Below are positions 6,943 to 9,995 of a DNA stretch of 9,995 bases, piece after piece. The notes beneath the pieces are model-generated. The model searched no databases and was not told where the DNA came from. It worked only from the letters and a program-made list of their open reading frames with translations. The stretch is from BM707 sp041592975 (lineage in GTDB: Bacteria > Desulfobacterota > Desulfuromonadia > Desulfuromonadales > UBA2294): contig JBFHOZ010000078.1 of assembly GCA_041592975.1 (NCBI GenBank), positions 1 through 9,995 of the forward strand, in the 5' to 3' direction. The stretch's first letter is position 1. Each line of letters begins with the position of its first letter. A program made the position numbers and the translations under genes.

Positions 6943-7411
6943 GAAGATCGACCTGACGCAGCGCCTCGTAGAGAACGATGCCGGCCGCCGTCGACAGGTT
7001 GAGGCTGCGAACCGCATCGTTGAAGACCGGAATGCGGATCGCCCGCTCCCGGTTCTGCTCCAGCATCTCTTCCGGCAGCCCGAGGGTCTCCTTGCCGAAG
7101 ACGAAGACATCCCCCGCCTGATATCGCCTGCCCGTGTAAGGGGCGTCCGCCTTTTTGGACGTGTACCAGATCCGCGCATCCGGAAAGACCGCCAAAAACT
7201 CTTCAAAGTTCTCCCATCTGTTCAGCCTGACCGACGGCCAGTAGTCGAGGCCGGCTCGTTTGAGGTGCTTGTCGTCGAGGGAAAAGCCGAGCTTTCCGAC
7301 CAGGTGCAGGACGGTGCCGGTCGCGGCGCAGAGCCGGGCGATGTTGCCGGTGTTGGGAGGGATCTCCGGTTCGATCAGGACGATATGGAAACAGGAGGCC
7401 TGCGTGTTCAT
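6935..7411 (-). CDS. trmL: tRNA (cytidine(34)-2'-O)-methyltransferase TrmL
   Basis: SPOUT-class methyltransferase of the TrmL/YibK subfamily, which 2'-O-methylates the wobble nucleotide 34 of tRNA-Leu isoacceptors using S-adenosylmethionine. Its 158 residues fit the minimal family size. Visible motifs are EPEIPPNTGNIARLCAATG near the N-terminus, VFGKETLGLPEE, and the C-terminal trefoil-knot segment IPVFNDAVRSLNLSTAAGIVLYEALRQ. The start chosen is ATG at 7411-7409 (MNTQASCFHIVLIEPEIPPN), which has GGAAG five bases upstream and overlaps the preceding acyltransferase stop by one base. A frame running 11 codons further upstream lies inside that neighbour. The E. coli enzyme modifies tRNA-Leu, so the tRNA-Leu gene and leuS in this window are relevant partners, although E. 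coli TrmL is known for the CAA and UAA isoacceptors and the one here is CAG. Confidence 0.94.
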   Translation of the reverse strand: MNTQASCFHIVLIEPEIPPNTGNIARLCAATGTVLHLVGKLGFSLDDKHLKRAGLDYWPSVRLNRWENFEEFLAVFPDARIWYTSKKADAPYTGRRYQAGDVFVFGKETLGLPEEMLEQNRERAIRIPVFNDAVRSLNLSTAAGIVLYEALRQVDLLS

Positions 7412-8298
7412 CACGGCTTCCAGCGCTTGTGCACCCAGAACCACTGGCTCGGCTCCCTGCGGATGGCGTCCTCGATCACCCGGGTCAGCAGCGCGGTGTT
7501 GGCGGTGACGTTCTCCTCGTTGACCTCACCCTCCAGGAAGATCGCTTCGGAGATGACCGTGCGGTATTTTAAATCAGGGGTGCGATAGATGAAGATCGGC
7601 ACCACCGGGATGTCGCGCTTCATCGCCATCTGGGTGATGATCGGCGTTGTCCAGGCCGGCCGGCCGAAGAAGGGGACCTGGACTGCCTCGGCCGGGTGCA
7701 TGTGGTGATCGATCAGCACACCGACACAGTTCCCCTCCGCCAGGGTCTTGACGATCTGCCGCGCCCCCTTCTTGGCGTCGATCACCTGGCCGCCGGCATG
7801 CTCGCGCATCCTGACGACGACGTCGTTGATATACGGGTTCTTGGTCTTCTTGGCGACGAAGGCCGACGGGAAACCGAGCAGCGGCAGGAAGAAGGTGCCG
7901 ACCTCCCAGAAGCCGACGTGGGCGGTCGCCAGCAGGACTCCCCGTCCCAGGGCGTACGCTTTCTCGAGATGTTCCAGCCCTTCGAAGGTGAAGTGTCGCT
8001 CGATATCCTCCCTTCCCGTGAACTTGTCGATGCGGCTCATTTCGGCGACGCTGATGCCGAGATGGCGGAAGGTGCGGCTGCAGAGGTCGTCGATCTCCGC
8101 CGCGCCCATCTCCGGGAACGAGGCGCGCATGTTGGCGCTGGCGAGCCGACGCCGCGACGGGACCAGGTAGAGGGCGAGCCAGCCGAGAAGTTCTCCCAGG
8201 CGCAGCGCCGCCACCCGGGGGAGCAGGCGGAGCGTCGTGAAGATCGGCAGGAAGATGGCGAATTCGACGATGTTTCGGAGATTGCGGTTGCGGGCCAT
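7411..8298 (-). CDS. LpxL/HtrB-family lipid A late acyltransferase
   Basis: Membrane-associated acyltransferase of the lysophospholipid/lipid A biosynthesis family. By homology it adds a secondary acyl chain to Kdo-lipid A at the inner membrane. It has 295 residues, close to the usual 290-310. A hydrophobic N-terminal anchor spans about residues 8-47. The catalytic HX4E signature is H127-V-G-F-W-E132 in ATAHVGFWEVG, followed by KKTKNPYIND, GVLIDHHMH, VPFFGRPAWTT and the C-terminal WFWVHKRWK motif. The start is ATG 8298-8296 (MARNRNLRN), with AAGGGA close upstream. A longer frame from 8379 would begin inside a terminator hairpin and is rejected. The gene has its own promoter and is followed directly by trmL. 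LpxL, LpxM or a phospholipid-directed enzyme cannot be told apart from sequence alone, so no symbol is given. Confidence 0.9.
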   Translation of the reverse strand: MARNRNLRNIVEFAIFLPIFTTLRLLPRVAALRLGELLGWLALYLVPSRRRLASANMRASFPEMGAAEIDDLCSRTFRHLGISVAEMSRIDKFTGREDIERHFTFEGLEHLEKAYALGRGVLLATAHVGFWEVGTFFLPLLGFPSAFVAKKTKNPYINDVVVRMREHAGGQVIDAKKGARQIVKTLAEGNCVGVLIDHHMHPAEAVQVPFFGRPAWTTPIITQMAMKRDIPVVPIFIYRTPDLKYRTVISEAIFLEGEVNEENVTANTALLTRVIEDAIRREPSQWFWVHKRWKP

Positions 8299-8333
8299 GG
8301 GTTCCCTTGTGATACAGAGGCAAAGGCGGCTGG

Positions 8334-8362
8334 ATTCTAGCATGGATCGGCATCGCCGACAA
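8334..8362 (-). promoter_or_regulatory. Sigma-70-type promoter of the acyltransferase-trmL operon
   Basis: On the minus strand, TTGTCG (8362-8357; 4 of 6 consensus) and TAGAAT (8339-8334; 5 of 6) are separated by 17 bases. The predicted start near 8327 leaves a leader of about 29 nt before the ATG at 8298. The -35 hexamer begins one base beyond the metY terminator stem. Confidence 0.65.
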
Positions 8363-8363
8363 T

Positions 8364-8395
8364 AAAAAGGGCGGGCCATCGGGCCCGCCCTTTTT
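8364..8395 (-). terminator. Intrinsic terminator of metY
   Basis: A perfect 14-bp stem (8364-8377 with 8382-8395; AAAAAGGGCGGGCC against its complement) closes a 4-base loop. On the minus strand the stem ends in a T5 run followed by ATT. It lies 18 bp past the metY stop and just before the promoter of the next operon on the same strand. Confidence 0.92.
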
Positions 8396-8412
8396 GCCGG
8401 AGGCGGTGGCGG

Positions 8413-9699
8413 CTACTGGCTCGCCTTCAGCGCCTGGTCGAGATCGGCGATGATGTCCTCGACGTCCTCGATGCCGACCGAGACGCGGATGTAGTCCGGG
8501 CTGACGCCGGCAGCGATCTGCTCCTGCTCGGAGAGCTGCTGGTGGGTCGTGGTCGCCGGGTGGATCACCAGGGTCTTGGCGTCGCCGATGTTGGCGAGAT
8601 GGCTGGCCAGCTGGACGCTGTCGATGAACTTTGCGCCGGCCTGCGCCCCCCCCTTGATGCCGAACCCGAGGATCGCCCCCTGGCCGTCCGGAAGGTACTT
8701 CTTCGCGCGTTCGTTGTCGGGGTGACTCTTGAGGCCGGGGTAGTTGACCCATTCGACGCAGGGGTGGGCGTCGAGAAACTCGGCGACCCTCTGCGCGTTG
8801 CGACAGTGCTGCGGCATCCTGACGTGCAGGGTTTCCAGCCCCTGGAGGAACTGGAAGGCGTTGAAGGGCGACAGGCAGGGGCCCATGTCGCGCAGCAGGG
8901 TCAGGCGCATCTTCAGAATGTAGGCGAGCTCGCCAAGCGCCTCGTGATAGACCAGGCCGTGGTAGCTCGGGTCGGGGGTGGTGAATTCGGAGAACCGGCC
9001 GCTCGACCAGTTGAACCTGCCGCTGTCGACGACCGCGCCGCCGATGCTGGTGCCGTGACCGCCAATAAACTTGGTCAGCGAGTAGACGACGATGTCGGCA
9101 CCGTGCTCGATCGGCCGGAAGAGCAGGGGGGTGGTGACGGTGTTGTCGACGATGAACGGCAGGCCGTTGTCGTGCGCGAGCTTGGCGATCACTTCGAAAT
9201 CGTCGACGTTGTTTTTCGGGTTGCCGATCGACTCGGTGTAGACGGCACGGGTGTTCTCATCGATCGCCCGGGCGATGTTCTGCGGGTCCGACGAGTCGAC
9301 GAACTTGACCTGGATCCCCATGCGGGCGAGGGTGTGGCTGAACAGGTTGTAGGTGCCGCCGTAGAGGAAACTGGTGGAGATGATGTTGTCCCCGGCCTTG
9401 GCGAGGTTGAGGATCGCCAGCGACACCGCGGCCGAGCCGGAGGCGAGGGCGAGGGCGCCGACTCCGCCGTCCAGTTCGGCCAGCCGTTTTTCCAGAACGT
9501 CGGTCGTCGGGTTCATGATCCGGGTGTAGATGTTCCCCATTTCTGCCAGCGCGAACAGGTTCGCGGCGTGCTCCGACGAATTGAACGTGTAGGACGTCGT
9601 CTGGTAGATCGGTACGGCGCGGGCGTTCGTTGCCGGATCGGGAACCTGTCCGGCATGCAGGGCCTTGGTGCCGAGCTTGTACTGTTTTTCTTCAGACAT
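8413..9699 (-). CDS. metY: O-acetylhomoserine sulfhydrylase (PLP-dependent)
   Basis: Cys/Met-metabolism PLP enzyme. By family it makes homocysteine from O-acetyl-L-homoserine and sulfide in direct-sulfurylation methionine synthesis. Its 428 residues match the MetY/Met17 subgroup, which is longer than the roughly 385-400 residues of cystathionine gamma-synthase or MetZ. Key parts: an N-terminal LGTKALHAGQVPDPAT with the IYQTTSY motif; NIYTRIMNPTTDVLEKRLAELDGG around residues 56-79; ASGSAA; YGGTYNLF; D185 in FIVDNT, the expected cofactor-N1 aspartate; and K210 in YSLTKFIGGHG, the Schiff-base lysine. The C-terminus has HPATTTHQQL and RVSVGIED. A strong Shine-Dalgarno, AAGGAGG, precedes the ATG by five bases. 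The gene is monocistronic, flanked by its own promoter/operator and terminator. Use of O-succinylhomoserine or a cysteine-synthase side activity cannot be excluded. Confidence 0.93.
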   Translation of the reverse strand: MSEEKQYKLGTKALHAGQVPDPATNARAVPIYQTTSYTFNSSEHAANLFALAEMGNIYTRIMNPTTDVLEKRLAELDGGVGALALASGSAAVSLAILNLAKAGDNIISTSFLYGGTYNLFSHTLARMGIQVKFVDSSDPQNIARAIDENTRAVYTESIGNPKNNVDDFEVIAKLAHDNGLPFIVDNTVTTPLLFRPIEHGADIVVYSLTKFIGGHGTSIGGAVVDSGRFNWSSGRFSEFTTPDPSYHGLVYHEALGELAYILKMRLTLLRDMGPCLSPFNAFQFLQGLETLHVRMPQHCRNAQRVAEFLDAHPCVEWVNYPGLKSHPDNERAKKYLPDGQGAILGFGIKGGAQAGAKFIDSVQLASHLANIGDAKTLVIHPATTTHQQLSEQEQIAAGVSPDYIRVSVGIEDVEDIIADLDQALKASQ

Positions 9700-9737
9700 C
9701 GATGCCTCCTTGGGGACTTATTCTTTATTGTGGGACT

Positions 9738-9767
9738 GTATAAATGGCGTATAAATAATATTTATAC
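9738..9767. promoter_or_regulatory. Putative operator: three GTATAAAT half-sites, 11-bp period
   Basis: GTATAAAT occurs at 9738-9745 and 9749-9756, and its exact reverse complement ATTTATAC at 9760-9767. All three are offset by exactly 11 bp with 3-bp gaps. The inner two form a perfect 8-3-8 dyad. The array covers the metY -10 element and the expected transcription start region, the right place for a repressor. The cognate regulator is unknown and not encoded in the window. AT-rich composition makes some repetition easier, but perfect 8-mers in fixed phase are unlikely to be accidental. Confidence 0.6.
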
Positions 9768-9784
9768 CTAAGTGGAGTTGTCAA
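9755..9784 (-). promoter_or_regulatory. Sigma-70-type promoter of metY
   Basis: On the minus strand, a perfect TTGACA (9784-9779) is followed after 18 bases by TATTAT (9760-9755; 5 of 6). The start would be near 9748, giving a leader of about 48 nt before the ATG at 9699. That is too short for a SAM-type riboswitch, so control is more likely by the overlapping inverted repeat. Confidence 0.65.
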
Positions 9785-9871
9785 TAAATATCGCCGCCGT
9801 TCAATATCGCGTCCCCCTCGACGACCCGTATAACGATAGCAGAAAGCCCGCTGTTGCAAAGTATTTTTTTA

Positions 9872-9900
9872 TTGCAATGGCTACACCCTTTTGATATAAA
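9872..9900 (+). promoter_or_regulatory. Promoter of the tRNA-Leu gene
   Basis: TTGCAA (9872-9877; 4 of 6 consensus) and TATAAA (9895-9900; 5 of 6) are separated by 17 bases. The predicted start near 9907 is about six bases before the mature tRNA 5' end at 9913. A T-rich run (9864-9870) lies just upstream. A second TTGCAA at 9854-9859 precedes it by 18 bp. Confidence 0.65.
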
Positions 9901-9912
9901 AACCTTCGCTTT

Positions 9913-9995
9913 GCTCTGGTGGTGGAATTGGTAGACACGCTAGGTTCAGGGTCTAGTGTCCGTAGGGACGTGGGAGTTCGACTCTCCCCCAGAGC
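9913..9995 (+). tRNA. tRNA-Leu (anticodon CAG), 3' end cut by the window
   Basis: A full class II cloverleaf can be folded by eye. The acceptor stem is GCTCTGG (9913-9919) with CCAGAGC (9989-9995). The D arm contains GGTGGAATTGGTAGACAC, typical of tRNA-Leu. The anticodon stem is CTAGG/TCTAG with loop TTCAGGG, giving anticodon CAG at 9947-9949, which reads CUG. The long variable arm has stem GTCC/GGAC, and the T arm is GGGAG-TTCGACT-CTCCC. The window ends on the last acceptor-stem base, so the discriminator base and any encoded CCA lie outside. CUG is a preferred leucine codon in this GC-rich sequence, so this should be a major leucine isoacceptor (inference). Confidence 0.97.

Noticed and set aside
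8299..8379. N-terminal extension of the acyltransferase to 8379
   Set aside because: The start would lie in the loop of the metY terminator and upstream of the predicted promoter. The ATG at 8298 has a ribosome binding site and gives the family's normal length.
7574..8752. A 392-codon open frame on the minus strand crossing the metY end and the acyltransferase
   Set aside because: It runs in another frame through two well-supported genes and reads straight through the metY terminator and the next promoter. Its Arg/Pro/Gly-rich sequence is typical of an out-of-frame translation.
9700..9748. SAM riboswitch or other leader RNA for metY
   Set aside because: The predicted leader is only about 48 nt, AT-rich, and lacks the stems of known SAM riboswitch classes.
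8542..9771. A 409-codon open frame on the plus strand
   Set aside because: It is antisense to metY throughout, starts its reading within the gene, and gives a low-complexity Val/Gly/Asp/Arg-rich product. metY has an excellent ribosome binding site, catalytic residues and terminator, so this is its shadow.
1..9995. Mobile elements, CRISPR arrays, phage genes, toxin-antitoxin or defence systems
   Set aside because: No transposase or integrase frame, no terminal inverted repeats, no regularly spaced repeats and no defence-type domains were seen. The tRNA-Leu 3' end, a possible integration site, lies at the window edge, so anything beyond it is invisible here.

Overview
The window is GC-rich, densely packed chromosomal DNA that reads as ordinary housekeeping sequence from a Gram-negative bacterium. 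The outer membrane is implied by an LptE-like LPS-assembly lipoprotein, an LpxL/HtrB-type lipid A acyltransferase and a second lipoprotein. Protein style and gene order (leuS-lptE-holA, then rpsT and murJ) suggest a deltaproteobacterial Desulfuromonadales/Geobacter-like organism. That placement is inferred from memory of family sequences and no search was run. I see no phage, transposon, integron, CRISPR array, toxin-antitoxin pair or defence cassette.

Layout. Positions 1-4303 (+ strand) hold the 3' nine-tenths of leuS, then lptE (4-bp overlap), holA (4-bp overlap) and, 48 bp further on, an uncharacterised lipoprotein gene. The run ends at a strong, near-symmetric hairpin (4329-4366) that also lies just past the convergent rpsT gene (4383-4646, - strand, GTG start). 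rpsT has a good sigma-70 promoter. Across a 230-bp divergent spacer, murJ (lipid II flippase) and ogt (O6-alkylguanine-DNA alkyltransferase) run on the + strand, overlapping at ATGA.

On the right, three genes run on the - strand. metY/met17-like O-acetylhomoserine sulfhydrylase (9699 to 8413) ends in a hairpin terminator. Next come the LpxL-like acyltransferase gene and trmL (tRNA 2'-O-methyltransferase), which overlap by 1 bp and share a promoter squeezed against the metY terminator. The 3' ends of ogt and trmL overlap by 8 bp. A tRNA-Leu(CAG) gene with its own promoter runs divergently from metY and is cut by the window end at the last acceptor-stem base.

Themes. Translation (leuS, rpsT, trmL, tRNA-Leu) and envelope biogenesis (lptE, murJ, lpxL-like, lipoprotein) are interleaved, with one gene each for replication (holA), DNA repair (ogt) and sulfur amino acid synthesis (metY). 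The most interesting unexplained element is a set of three 8-bp half-sites, GTATAAAT, on an exact 11-bp period over the metY promoter (9738-9767), which looks like an operator. Other items worth a look are a CxxH/CxxC zinc-ribbon-like insertion just before KMSKS in LeuRS and the uncharacterised lipoprotein. I do not see an exciting new multi-gene system here.
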